A DNA stretch of 64,000 nucleotides from Fibrobacter succinogenes (lineage in GTDB: Bacteria > Fibrobacterota > Fibrobacteria > Fibrobacterales > Fibrobacteraceae). Shown here in pieces: positions 15,509 to 25,069 of this stretch. A model generated the notes under the pieces. That model saw nothing but the letters and a program-made list of their open reading frames with translations, was not told where the DNA came from and made no database searches. The stretch lies in assembly GCA_902761355.1 (NCBI GenBank), contig CACWJY010000003.1, positions 1 to 64,000 of the forward strand. The letters run 5' to 3'. How positions within the stretch are numbered: position 1 is the stretch's first letter; every line of letters begins with the position of its first letter. Made by a program: the position numbers and the translations under genes.

Positions 15509-17860
15509 ATGTATTCCAAATACATTCTTCCCGCATTGCTTTGCGGCGCTGCCATTCTGGGCATCACCGCTTGCGGCGACGATGTCATTAACGTAGACAA
15601 GAACAATGTCTACTCCGTCACCGACAGCCTCGACAGCCTCGACTGTACCAAGGACAACGAAGGGCAAGTGACCCTCGTCAAGGAAACAGGCAAGATGTAC
15701 ACCTGTTCCGAAGGCGAATGGAAAATTATGAACGGAACGGACGCCGTGAACCTGCGCTGCCATTCCGACTTGCTGAAAGACTCCAGCGGCTACACGATTA
15801 TATGCGACGGTGACACCATCGGCACCGTGTACAACGGCAAGAACGGCGTAAACGGCATCAACGGCAAGAACGGCGAAAATGGTATCAACGGCAACAGCTG
15901 CACCATGAGCAGCAACAGCGACAGTTCCGCAACCATCAAGTGCGGCGAGCTCTCGTTCACCGTCCACAACGGCGAAAAGGGCGATCCGGGCGCCAACGGC
16001 GAAAACGGCGAGAACGGTGAAAACGGCAGCAGCTGCACCATGAGCAGCAACAGCGACAGTTCCGCAACCATCAAGTGCGGCGACAAGACCTTTACCATCA
16101 AGAACGGTCTCAACGGCCTCCAGGGCGAACAGGGAATCCAAGGCCCCAAGGGCGACAAAGGCGATAAAGGCGACCAGGGAGAACCGGGTATCAACGGAAC
16201 GAATGGCCTTAATGGTAAGGACGCCAACGTAGACAGCCTTTCCGAAGTCATCACGGCCGCTATCCTGAAGAACGTTTCTGAAAGCCTCGAAAAGCAGGTC
16301 AAGGAAGAAGCCGGCAAGCTCGAAAATCGCGCTGACAGCGTCCAGACGGCCATGAAGGAAAACCTCGCCCAGGAACTCAAGGACAGCACCTCAAGCATCA
16401 GCAAGAATCTGGAAACCACGCTCAAAACCATCATCGAAAGCAAGATTGCGGATGAGCAGAGCAAGTTACTCGAAACCCTGAATACCAAGAGTGACGACAT
16501 CCAGAAAAATTTGAACGAACAGGTAGAAACGCTGACGACCCAAATCACCGAAGAACTCAGCGGCTCGCTCACCAAAACACTTACAACCCTTATCGAAAAC
16601 AAGATCGCAGAAGAACAGTCCTCTCTTGAAGAGACATTAAATACCAGCCTCGAAAACCAGGTGGAAGCCCTCAAGGATGAAGTCACCAAGGAACTCAAGG
16701 AATCCCTTACCGATAGCCTGACCAAGAGTCTGACCAAGAGCCTGACCGAAAGTCTCGCTTGTAAGATTGACGGTACTGAGCCTGATGAAGAAAATTCGGA
16801 GATGATTGTCACTATTTCCTGCGGTGGCGTCAAAAGCGAGATGAGACTTCCTGCATATTTCAAGAACGAGAACCTCGCCAAGGTGTACAAGAAGCATGTT
16901 GTCGTGCGTATCCCGGTTCAGACGACTAAGGAAACAAAATCCGAAGACATCTACGAAGAAATCTGGAAGGACCTCAAGGGTGGCGATAATGCCGAACTTA
17001 CGGTGATGAATCTTGATGAAAACTTCGCTCCGAATGGCAAGGTGTTTTTCCAGGACTTGTTCGCCTCGGCCAAAAAATCTTTCGTGACGGTTGAAGAAAC
17101 AAACGAAAAGACGGTGGAATACAAGGTGGTCCGCCTCGAAGGTGACCTTGAAGTGACGAACTTGAATACCTCGATTGTCAAACTTCGCGTAAAGCTGAAT
17201 TTGACCGACAACAAATACAATGACCTCCTTGAAGAGCTTGAGAATGGCGACTATAGTGCCTTTGGCGGGTATGGTTCCAAGGCAGCAGACCTTATCTACA
17301 ATGCTTATGTGGACTTGTCCGAAGAATCCGATACGGTTGTGGTGGACTTCTTGACGGATTACAAGGCTGCCCGCGTAAAGAACTTGGTCGATGCTGGTTC
17401 TAAATTCGCCACTGCAAACAAGCAGGCTAACGAAGAACTTGCCGCAGCACTTTATTTGGAAAACAGCGAAGAATATCCGTCTTTCGAACATTATGCCCCC
17501 GATCAGATTGGCCTGGCCGAAAACTTCAACAGCATCGTGTGGGTGATGGCCCTCATTGACCAAAAGGACAAGACTCCGGGCTTTAACTCGGTCTATAACG
17601 CTTTCCGCAATGTCTTTGCCGAAAACGGCAACTTTAACACCGCCGTCAATACGACTTACGCAGGCAAGGAACACAGCATGTTCTTTGTTGATTACCTCGC
17701 TTTGCTTATCGATGCGAACTTCTTCAAGTGGAACCAAATGCAGCATGGCGGCTATACTGCTGAAACGAATGTCTGGAGTGGTACGGATGCCGTCTATTAC
17801 AAGATTTTGCAGAATGGATTTGTGGAAGCCTATAAGCTTAAAGTCGAAGACGCATGCTGA
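15509..17860 (+). CDS. Collagen-like coiled-coil lipoprotein, N-terminal part
   Basis: 783 residues in the current reading frame. A signal ending GITAC gives a lipoprotein. Then come Asn/Gly-rich Gly-X-Y-like stretches (about residues 110-245, including IQGPKGDKGDKGDQGEPG), interrupted by two copies of SCTMSSNSDSSATIKCG; a long predicted coiled coil with repeated SLTKSLTxSL (about 250-420); and a globular part. The frame ends at a TGA created by a 97-bp tandem duplication. Removing one copy would join it to the frame ending at 20390 and give about 1594 aa. Probably a surface or adhesion protein. Confidence 0.8.
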   Translation: MYSKYILPALLCGAAILGITACGDDVINVDKNNVYSVTDSLDSLDCTKDNEGQVTLVKETGKMYTCSEGEWKIMNGTDAVNLRCHSDLLKDSSGYTIICDGDTIGTVYNGKNGVNGINGKNGENGINGNSCTMSSNSDSSATIKCGELSFTVHNGEKGDPGANGENGENGENGSSCTMSSNSDSSATIKCGDKTFTIKNGLNGLQGEQGIQGPKGDKGDKGDQGEPGINGTNGLNGKDANVDSLSEVITAAILKNVSESLEKQVKEEAGKLENRADSVQTAMKENLAQELKDSTSSISKNLETTLKTIIESKIADEQSKLLETLNTKSDDIQKNLNEQVETLTTQITEELSGSLTKTLTTLIENKIAEEQSSLEETLNTSLENQVEALKDEVTKELKESLTDSLTKSLTKSLTESLACKIDGTEPDEENSEMIVTISCGGVKSEMRLPAYFKNENLAKVYKKHVVVRIPVQTTKETKSEDIYEEIWKDLKGGDNAELTVMNLDENFAPNGKVFFQDLFASAKKSFVTVEETNEKTVEYKVVRLEGDLEVTNLNTSIVKLRVKLNLTDNKYNDLLEELENGDYSAFGGYGSKAADLIYNAYVDLSEESDTVVVDFLTDYKAARVKNLVDAGSKFATANKQANEELAAALYLENSEEYPSFEHYAPDQIGLAENFNSIVWVMALIDQKDKTPGFNSVYNAFRNVFAENGNFNTAVNTTYAGKEHSMFFVDYLALLIDANFFKWNQMQHGGYTAETNVWSGTDAVYYKILQNGFVEAYKLKVEDAC
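15895..16083 (+). repeat. Two identical 54-bp direct repeats inside the lipoprotein gene
   Basis: 15895-15948 and 16030-16083 are identical and 135 bp apart, in frame. Each encodes SCTMSSNSDSSATIKCG and flanks Gly-rich segments. Confidence 0.9.
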
Positions 17861-17951
17861 AACGAATGTCTGGAGTGGTACGGATGCCGTCTATTACAAG
17901 ATTTTGCAGAATGGATTTGTGGAAGCCTATAAGCTTAAAGTCGAAGACGCA
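17758..17951 (+). repeat. Exact 97-bp tandem duplication causing a frameshift
   Basis: 17758-17854 is repeated without mismatch as 17855-17951. Because 97 is not a multiple of three, the second copy shifts the frame and the junction makes TGC TGA. Both copies encode the segment from ETNVWSGTD to KLKVEDA. Confidence 0.97.
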
Positions 17952-20390
17952 AAGGTTTTCAATGATCCGTCTGGCTATAGCAGCAAGGTGTATAAGTCTG
18001 ATGTCAAAGGGGGATATTTCCGTTACTTTGAATATATCGAAAACGAACAAGTTTGGTATCCTATAACACTTTGGGCTGTAGGTGTTGCAACGGTGGAACA
18101 AGTTTGCGATGCTGACGCAGTTAATTCGACCTTCTTCTATAGCTTTGAAGGTCTTGATGAAAATGCCGTTTGTGTATGCGACAATGGAAAATGCTACTGG
18201 CAAGATACTGAAAATGTATGCTTGGGCCGTAATAAAGGAGATAAGGGATCGGCGTTCTTTGACGGGGAAATTCAAGAGTATGAGTGCGCAGAAGTAGAAT
18301 GTAATCCATCCGCTTCTTCTTGCGTTGGTTTTGAACTTGGTCCTGTCAGTCCGAACTCTTCGAGCTCTTCCGGTGAATATTCTGAACAGGACGGCATGAC
18401 TCCGGAAGAACAGGCCAACAATCCGAATTCCAAGCTTTACCTCGGTGAATGCAGCGCTACCGTAAACGAAGGCAAAGAAAAGCTGTTCGACTACAAAAAT
18501 GCGGAACTTGCCACGACAACAAGCAAAATAACCTTTGTATGCGATGGCTCCAAATGGAGACAGAAAGATTATCATGATGAGGAATATGGAATATGTTCAA
18601 AAACTACGATGGGAAAGGGTGTCGTCAAGGAAGAAAATGGTTCCGAACATTATAAGTGCGATTACCTTGATAAACAGGAAAAATACGAATGGATCGCTGC
18701 TGATTGGCAAGACGTGAATATTGAAAAGGCTTGCCATTATGGCTATGTCAATGAAAAATTGGTTACTGAATCCGGTTATGAATATGTTTGTGAAGAAAAT
18801 TCTGAATATACAGACAACGACGGTAACCATACCCATGAATGGCGTGAAACGACTGTTGATGAATATTGCGTGGGTGATCGCGTCGAGGCTACAGTGCAGA
18901 AGCTTGAAGACGAAGACCTCGGCGAATCGACCTTCAACGAAAAGTGTAGCTACCACGGTTCTACCTATGCGAGAAACAATACTGCTAGCGGGGCCAAGAA
19001 ATGGGTGTACTACGGTAATTTTACCAACGAAAGCACAAGAAACAGCGTCCTCTTGCTCTTGAATGGTTATAAGGATAATATAATTTACACTTGTAACGAT
19101 TGGGGCTACTGTAATCCTGATTCTGTAGAAACCGTGCAGAGTGCAATTGCCTCGAATAAGCCAGAAGACGAAAAACAGAAATGGATTAATGTCCTTTGCA
19201 ACTATGGCGATTACAAACAAGCTAGTGGCTACGCCGACGGCATCGCCTTTGAAGTCAACGTAACGTTAAAGAGTGGCGAAAATCCGAAGACGTTTGTCGC
19301 AAGTGCCAAGAGAAATGATTGGCACGAACCTACCTTTGAGGATATCTATGGCAAGTGCGATGAAGATAAGATGAAAAATCAAACCAAAGTAGCAGTTTAC
19401 GGAGGGGAAAAATACAAGTGTAACTACATTTCTGGAGGTCCTTCCAGCGGATACTACTCTTGGGTTAAAGCAAGCGATTTGGATGAAAACGCAACGCTTG
19501 GAATTTGCTCGAGAAATCGAAAAAAAGATGCCGCTGTAGTCGGTGACGTATACTATGAATGTCTTGGTAATGGTAACGCAGAAGGAATCCCCGCAAGTTC
19601 TTCCTCCACAGATTGGCTAGAAATTAATGAAAATGAGTACCTTAACGCCAAGTTTGGTTATTGCGATACCGATAGAGGTAATACTAAAAACATTGCAGAC
19701 ATTAAGAGCGAAACCCTCAAGGATGGTGAAAGCCACAGTTTCAAGTGCTCTATAGCTAAAGAAGTCGTAAATGACTATGGTAAGTGGGTTGACGCCTCCA
19801 CAGACATTGCTCTCAACCAGATTTGCAACAGAGATAACGAAGATGCAACTGTTACCAAAGAAAGCGTAATCTATGTCTGTGCGTACAAGGATGAATCATC
19901 CATGTATCAGTGGACCATGTATCAGTGGATTACTTTTGATGAGTACTGCGAAACTCATGGTGAAAATTTGACTTACGGTGGGTATCATGACAATCCGCAT
20001 AGTTCTTCTAGTGTGTCTCACTGTGGCGAAAGTCATGTATGTCAAACGGAAACCGACAAGAAAATCTGCCATGTCGGTACCGAGTCTTTCGTCAAATTGG
20101 ATAGCGCGTGGCAATCTGTGGCAGTATATTGCGATAAACATTCTACAGGTTCCGCCTGTGAATTTGTCAAACATGAAGGTGATATAGACGAGTCTACTGT
20201 TAAGTATTACGAACAAACGGAATACTACGTAAATACAGAACAAGGTTATAAGAAAGCAGAAACTGCAGAAGAATATTGCAAAGCGTTTGATCCGAATCAT
20301 GTTGGGGTCTGCGTATTTGAATTTGACGTTTATTATTATTGCGAAGGTTCCTGGATCCTTCGCAATGTAGGCTGCCTGACCCGCGGATAG
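17859..20390 (+). pseudogene. C-terminal part of the large lipoprotein, out of frame with its start
   Basis: The open frame continues from the second copy of the 97-bp duplication for about 840 codons. It shows repeated modules with two cysteines and a Tyr-Lys-Cys-Asp/Trp pattern (for example EHYKCDYLDKQEKYEWIAAD, EKYKCNYISGGPSSGYYSW, VIYVCAYKDESSMYQWT) and one serine linker (NSSSSSGEY). It has no start codon with a ribosome site of its own, so it is probably expressed only if the duplication collapses. The OmpA gene begins 15 bp after its stop. Confidence 0.8.
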
Positions 20391-20405
20391 AATTTGTACT
20401 AGAAC

Positions 20406-22535
20406 ATGAAAAAACTTCCCCTTATACTCGCACTTGCGCAGGCGGCTGTCTTTGCTCAGACCGGCCTCCTGGGGGGTAAAACAGGCCTCCACCAGCAAGA
20501 TGCGAATACGCTTGGATTTTTTCACTTCCGTTTAGGGACGGGCGGTACAATTGCGACCGATAACTGGGGCTACACCCGAGCAGGAAAATTTGTAGATTCT
20601 AAAGGAAACTGGGAACGGTTCGACGAATGGGACGCCAACATGCGCGAAGGTCGCATTGACGGCGCCCTGGCGGGCAATTTTAATTTCGCCTTCGGTCTGC
20701 GTGACGACTTGGATGTAGGCATCAGCCTGCCCATCTACTACGACCATGCCAAGGACTACACCGGCGAAGCCGCACCCGCAGGCATGATCGAGGGTGGTCT
20801 TGGCGACCTGCAGTTGTTCGGCAAGTACCGTACTCCGCACCTTTTTGGCCCCGAGTACATGCGAACCGCCGTGGTACTTGACCTGTGGTTACCAACCGGT
20901 TGGAAAAACGCGGGCATGCGCCCCCGCCACGCCTGGTTTTTGAATAGCGACAGCGACCGCCCCACCTACGCCTACACAGCCAACAGCGTCGTGGCGGGGC
21001 TCACCGGCGTTTTCGAAGTAGACTACACCAAAAAGGGGATTCCGCTGTGGTGGAATTCTAGCCTCGGTTTTGTTGCCGTATTCGGCGAAGGTTCCAACAC
21101 GCTCGTGTATAGCACCGGCGTGAACTGGGTTATCCACGAGTATTTCCAGCCCTTCCTGGAATTTAGCGGTGAAATGCGAATCGGTTTCAACGACTATCCG
21201 GTCAATCCGCTAGTCGACCCGATGCTCTTGACGCCCGGCTTCAACTTCAAGGTATTCTTCCTTGATTTTCTCGGGGATATCCGCTTTTCTGGCGGTATCG
21301 ATATCGGCGTTCGCAACCTGACGAACATAGGCTACGACACGCACGACGAAATGGAAGGCTGCGAAGACTTTATGCTCCAGCATAAAGGCAAGGACGGCTC
21401 CAAGCACAGCTACTGCTACGTAGCCCACCCGCTCATCGCAGGAATCGCCAAACTCACCTGGACATTCGGCCACCCGCCCGTAGGCGACGACGACGGTGAC
21501 GGAGTCAAAAACGACAAGGACCAGTGCCTGCACACGCCCAAGCCGATTGTCGTAGATTCTGTCGGCTGCGGAATCGATAGCGACAAAGACGGCGTATTTG
21601 ACGGCAAGGACAAGTGTCCCAACACCCCCGAAGGCGTCGAAGTCAACGTAGAAGGTTGCCCGCTTGACACCGATGAAGACGGCGTCTATGATTACAAGGA
21701 TCAGTGCAAGGACACGCCGAAGGGCGTAAAAGTCGACACGCTGGGATGCCCCCTGGATGCCGACAAAGACAAGGTACCCGACTATAAGGACCAGTGCCCC
21801 AACACACCGGAAGGTGTTGCAGTCGATACTCTCGGATGCCCCCTAGATGCCGACAAGGACAAGGTGCCCGACTACAAGGACCAGTGCCCCGATACGCCGG
21901 AAGGCGTTGCGGTCGATACTCTCGGATGCCCGCTTGATAGCGACGGCGACATCGTGCCCGACTACAAGGACCAATGCCCCGACACACCGGAAGGCGCCCC
22001 GGTCGACAAGTCCGGATGCCCGCTCGACACCGACAAGGACAGCGTCCCCGACTACAAGGACGAATGTCCGAATACGCTCCCCGGCATACCCGTAGATGCA
22101 CGCGGATGTCCGCACAACAAGAAAAAGGACCTGGATCAGCTCAAGAAGGGAATTAACTTCGAATTCAACTCCTCGAAGCTCACCCAGAACAGCTACCCCA
22201 CTCTTGACGCCATCGTGAAACTGATGAAAGAAATCACCGAGGCGAACGTAGAAGTGCAGGGCCACACGGACATCATCGGTACCGAAGACTATAACCAAAA
22301 GCTCTCCGAAGACCGAGCGCACACCGTAACGGATTACCTGATCAAGAAGGGTATTGCGGCAGAGCGTCTGCGCGCAGTAGGATTTGGAACCCGCGTTCCG
22401 CTCGCCGACAACGAAAGCGACGAAGGCCGCGCCAAGAACCGCCGCGTAGAACTGGTCCCGTTCGAAAAAGAAGGCGCCAAAGAAGACAACTCCGAAGCGC
22501 TCGAAAAAATCAACGAGATGCAAAAGAGCGAATAA
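20406..22535 (+). CDS. OmpA-family outer-membrane protein with TSP3 repeats
   Basis: 709 aa. A signal peptide is followed by a barrel-like region of about 340 residues, then seven 30-residue calcium-binding thrombospondin type-3 units (about residues 358-570; pattern DxDKDxVPDYKDQCPxTPEG) and a C-terminal OmpA peptidoglycan-binding domain (EFNSSKLTQNSYPTLDAIV, VQGHTDIIGTEDYNQKLSED, RVELVPF). It should anchor the outer membrane to peptidoglycan. Only 15 bp separate it from the preceding lipoprotein gene, so the two were probably one operon. Confidence 0.92.
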   Translation: MKKLPLILALAQAAVFAQTGLLGGKTGLHQQDANTLGFFHFRLGTGGTIATDNWGYTRAGKFVDSKGNWERFDEWDANMREGRIDGALAGNFNFAFGLRDDLDVGISLPIYYDHAKDYTGEAAPAGMIEGGLGDLQLFGKYRTPHLFGPEYMRTAVVLDLWLPTGWKNAGMRPRHAWFLNSDSDRPTYAYTANSVVAGLTGVFEVDYTKKGIPLWWNSSLGFVAVFGEGSNTLVYSTGVNWVIHEYFQPFLEFSGEMRIGFNDYPVNPLVDPMLLTPGFNFKVFFLDFLGDIRFSGGIDIGVRNLTNIGYDTHDEMEGCEDFMLQHKGKDGSKHSYCYVAHPLIAGIAKLTWTFGHPPVGDDDGDGVKNDKDQCLHTPKPIVVDSVGCGIDSDKDGVFDGKDKCPNTPEGVEVNVEGCPLDTDEDGVYDYKDQCKDTPKGVKVDTLGCPLDADKDKVPDYKDQCPNTPEGVAVDTLGCPLDADKDKVPDYKDQCPDTPEGVAVDTLGCPLDSDGDIVPDYKDQCPDTPEGAPVDKSGCPLDTDKDSVPDYKDECPNTLPGIPVDARGCPHNKKKDLDQLKKGINFEFNSSKLTQNSYPTLDAIVKLMKEITEANVEVQGHTDIIGTEDYNQKLSEDRAHTVTDYLIKKGIAAERLRAVGFGTRVPLADNESDEGRAKNRRVELVPFEKEGAKEDNSEALEKINEMQKSE
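21484..22110 (+). repeat. Seven 90-bp coding repeats (TSP3 units)
   Basis: Near-identical 90-bp units encode the TSP3 repeats; two adjacent units (about 21750-21930) differ at few positions. They are in frame and protein-coding, not an intergenic array. Confidence 0.85.
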
Positions 22536-22555
22536 CAGAAAATTCCTAAAGAGTT

Positions 22556-22590
22556 AAAAGAAGTTCGACAAAAGTCGAGCTTCTTTTTTT
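22556..22590 (+). terminator. Terminator after the OmpA-family gene
   Basis: A 14-bp stem (22556-22569 with 22574-22587, one G-T pair) with an AAAA loop runs into a T-run. Confidence 0.85.
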
Positions 22591-22664
22591 ATAACCCAGC
22601 CGAGAGTCGCGGGCGGGCTTGCATGCCCATGACCGAGGTGCCATGTTTTGAATTTACGTAGTAA

Positions 22665-22696
22665 ATAAAAACACCCCGCCCATTCGGACGGGGTGT
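22665..22696 (-). terminator. Terminator of the secreted alpha/beta-hydrolase gene
   Basis: On the minus strand, ACACCCCG-TCC pairs with GG-CGGGGTGT (one mismatch) and is followed by TTTTTATTT. Confidence 0.8.
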
Positions 22697-22717
22697 AAGG
22701 AGTGAGTGTGGAGTATC

Positions 22718-24157
22718 TTAGAAATTCTTACACTGGCCTTTCCACTTGCCCTGCGAGCCAATGATGTTACCGTCAATGTACTTGCCGCTCGTACCAACGA
22801 AGTCCGCCTTGCGGAAGTCTTCGCCACCGAGGTGCCAGCGCATCCAGGCAACCGTTGCAGCCATGCCGCCCCAAGGTCCCGAACCGTGGCCCCAGCCGCA
22901 TTCCGTTTGACCAAATTCGTTCTTCTGACATTCGTTGGAAGGCTTGCCACCGGTCATCTTGATGAGACATGCCGGAGCCTTGACGCCCCGGTTATTGTAA
23001 TCCGCTTCGGCGTTCGGGCGTTCCATGCCGCCTTCACCATACACAATTGCGATGGTCTTGGACGTAGAAACGTAAGACATGGCGGTATGTCCGAGGTCAC
23101 CGCTATTGTTGAGAAGTGCGGTAATCACGCGGTCATCGTTAATCAGCATCTGTTCGGACTGGAGACCACCCATGGAATGTCCAGAGGCACCCACCTTGGT
23201 CATGTCGAGTTTCTGGTACAAGGGATCACCCGGAGTGTTGTTCTTCTTTGCAAGCCAATCGAGTGCAGGCTTGCCGCGAGCCGTGCTGCTCGGGGATTCG
23301 CTCGTGGCAACCACTACGAAACCGTGAGAGGCAAGACGACGGATAATACCTTCGTAGTCGTTGGGGTTACTGCCGCCACCCGGGCCCCACAAAACAACCG
23401 CATGCTTCTTGGTATCGGAAAGGCGTTTCGGATAGCAAAGGACGCCACCACCGTTATCAGCGGTATTCTTGATATATTCAACTTCCATGTAGTTCTTGTT
23501 TTCGTCGGTATCTTCAGCGAGGAAAATGCCGCCTTCAACCTTGGCTTCGCTAGAAGAAGATTCGACCTTCTGTTCGCTAGAACTAGACTGCGGCTTTACC
23601 ACTTCGCTAGAGCTGGAAAGCGGAGCAGGATTAACGATAGCTTCGGAACTGCTAGAAAGTACAGGAGGATTTATTATGGTCGTGTCCATCGGACCAGGAC
23701 CCGGTTCTTCGCCACAGGCGTTCGGCAAGGTAGAGTTCTCGCAAGGATTACCCGGATTAACGATCGGATCGGTCCCCTGCTGACCAGGTTCTTCATTACC
23801 ACCCTGAGGCGGGTTAATGATTTCACCGGTAACGGAATCAACAGTCGGTTCTGTAGCAGGATCAGTTACGTCACCCGTAGCAGGCTGATTGGGATTCTCC
23901 GGAGTATAGGTCGTTTCGCCAGTGACAGGGTCTACGACCGGATAAAGAACCTGACCCGAAGCAGGATCAACAATAGGCTGCTGAGCCGGATTGGTCGTAG
24001 GATTAGGATTGTTGCGATCAGCCGGATTTAAGCTCTGCTGATACTGCTGCTGTGCGGAATTGACCTGATTGGCAACTTCGCCGCAGTTGACCAAAGCCAG
24101 GGCTGCGCTTACAACAACGAGGCCCTTGGCCAAATTCTTAAAGTATTTCGATTTCAT
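22718..24157 (-). CDS. Secreted alpha/beta-hydrolase (esterase) lipoprotein
   Basis: 479 aa. A lipoprotein signal (ALALVNC) is followed by a long Pro/Asn/Thr-rich and SSSSE linker (about residues 30-205), typical of Fibrobacter modular enzymes, and a catalytic domain. The nucleophile elbow is GHSMGG (Ser near residue 325), the oxyanion-side motif WGPGGGSNPNDY, and a candidate His lies in GWGHGSGPWGG. The fold resembles dienelactone hydrolase, chlorophyllase and polyester-esterase enzymes. An acetyl or feruloyl esterase on plant polysaccharide is plausible but not shown. Confidence 0.8.
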   Translation of the reverse strand: MKSKYFKNLAKGLVVVSAALALVNCGEVANQVNSAQQQYQQSLNPADRNNPNPTTNPAQQPIVDPASGQVLYPVVDPVTGETTYTPENPNQPATGDVTDPATEPTVDSVTGEIINPPQGGNEEPGQQGTDPIVNPGNPCENSTLPNACGEEPGPGPMDTTIINPPVLSSSSEAIVNPAPLSSSSEVVKPQSSSSEQKVESSSSEAKVEGGIFLAEDTDENKNYMEVEYIKNTADNGGGVLCYPKRLSDTKKHAVVLWGPGGGSNPNDYEGIIRRLASHGFVVVATSESPSSTARGKPALDWLAKKNNTPGDPLYQKLDMTKVGASGHSMGGLQSEQMLINDDRVITALLNNSGDLGHTAMSYVSTSKTIAIVYGEGGMERPNAEADYNNRGVKAPACLIKMTGGKPSNECQKNEFGQTECGWGHGSGPWGGMAATVAWMRWHLGGEDFRKADFVGTSGKYIDGNIIGSQGKWKGQCKNF

Positions 24158-24244
24158 TGTGACTCCTTTTATACCTATCCCTTAACACCATTCTAAAGAT
24201 ACCTTGCAAAAAAGCGAAAAACGCTCGCTAGGCACGAGTTTCCA

Positions 24245-24281
24245 TGGATAAAAAATCCAAGCGTTATGGACAAAAAATCCA
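24245..24281. promoter_or_regulatory. Twin palindromic operator candidate
   Basis: TGGATAAAAAATCCA (24245-24259) and TGGACAAAAAATCCA (24267-24281) are the same 15-mer palindrome 22 bp apart, about two helical turns, lying 88-124 bp upstream of the hydrolase gene. The remainder of 24158-24372 is A+T-rich with no gene. Confidence 0.5.
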
Positions 24282-24372
24282 TAAATTACGCTAAAAACGC
24301 CAATTTTAACAAATTAATTTGTACACAATTTATCCATATTGGACATGGTTATTTTTACACACTATGAAAGCG

Positions 24373-24406
24373 TAAAAAACAAAAATGCCCGCCTTTTAGC
24401 GGACAT
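24373..24406 (-). terminator. Terminator of folE
   Basis: On the minus strand, TGTCCGC and GCGGGCA pair (one G-T) around TAAAAG and are followed by TTTTTGTTTTTT. Confidence 0.75.
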
Positions 24407-24461
24407 CTCAGAGTCGTCACAAAAATATTTCTAACACACTTGACGTTAAAAAATCTCTTTT

Positions 24462-25031
24462 TTAGCGCGGGGCGTAAATTCTGGACATGAATTCGGCGCG
24501 GGTCTTTTCGTCGGTCTTAAATCGGCCCAAAAGTTGGGTCGTCACCATCGTTGCGCCGGGCTTTTTCACGCCACGCATCGTCATGCACATGTGCGATGCT
24601 TCCAAAACAACGGCCACACCCTTCGGGTTCAGTTCCTTCTGGATAAGTTCCGCGATCTGTCGGGTCATGCGTTCCTGAATCTGCGGAAAACGCGCATAGA
24701 ATTCCACCACGCGCGGAATCTTGGAAAGTCCCACCACGCAGTCACCCGGAATGTAGGCCACGTGAGCCTTGCCGGTGAACGGCAGAAAATGGTGTTCGCA
24801 CATACTCGCAAACTCGATATCCGGCACGATAATCATTTCATCGTACTTTTCGTGAAAGCGAGTCTTGAGGATATCCTCGGCACGCATTTCGCCCGAAAGG
24901 CCCGTCATGAGTTCGGCGTACATCTTCGCGACACGCTTGGGCGTATCAATAAGGCCTTCGCGGTTCGGGTTTTCGCCCATGCCTTCCAGAATCATCCGGA
25001 AGCCGTCTTCCATTTTCTTAAAGTCCATCAT
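24462..25031 (-). CDS. folE: GTP cyclohydrolase I
   Basis: 189-aa enzyme converting GTP to dihydroneopterin triphosphate for folate synthesis. The zinc-binding Cys is in [10 protein letters not shown] and the second in [17 protein letters not shown]-like residues and [14 protein letters not shown] complete the active site. Length is normal for the bacterial type IA enzyme. Two consecutive ATG codons stand at the start. It has its own terminator and is followed on the other side by a GH5 gene. Confidence 0.95.
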   Translation of the reverse strand: MMDFKKMEDGFRMILEGMGENPNREGLIDTPKRVAKMYAELMTGLSGEMRAEDILKTRFHEKYDEMIIVPDIEFASMCEHHFLPFTGKAHVAYIPGDCVVGLSKIPRVVEFYARFPQIQERMTRQIAELIQKELNPKGVAVVLEASHMCMTMRGVKKPGATMVTTQLLGRFKTDEKTRAEFMSRIYAPR

Positions 25032-25069
25032 GGGGCCAAAGATAGAAAAAACAACGCCCTTGCATTGCC

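Noticed and set aside
16637..17746. 369-codon open frame opposite the collagen-like lipoprotein
   Set aside because: Antisense shadow without start signal or family match.
21484..22110. Regular 90-bp repeats
   Set aside because: Protein-coding TSP3 repeats, not a CRISPR array; no spacers or cas genes.
22706..24031. 441-codon open frame opposite the secreted hydrolase
   Set aside because: Antisense shadow; the minus-strand gene has a signal peptide, linker and GHSMGG elbow.
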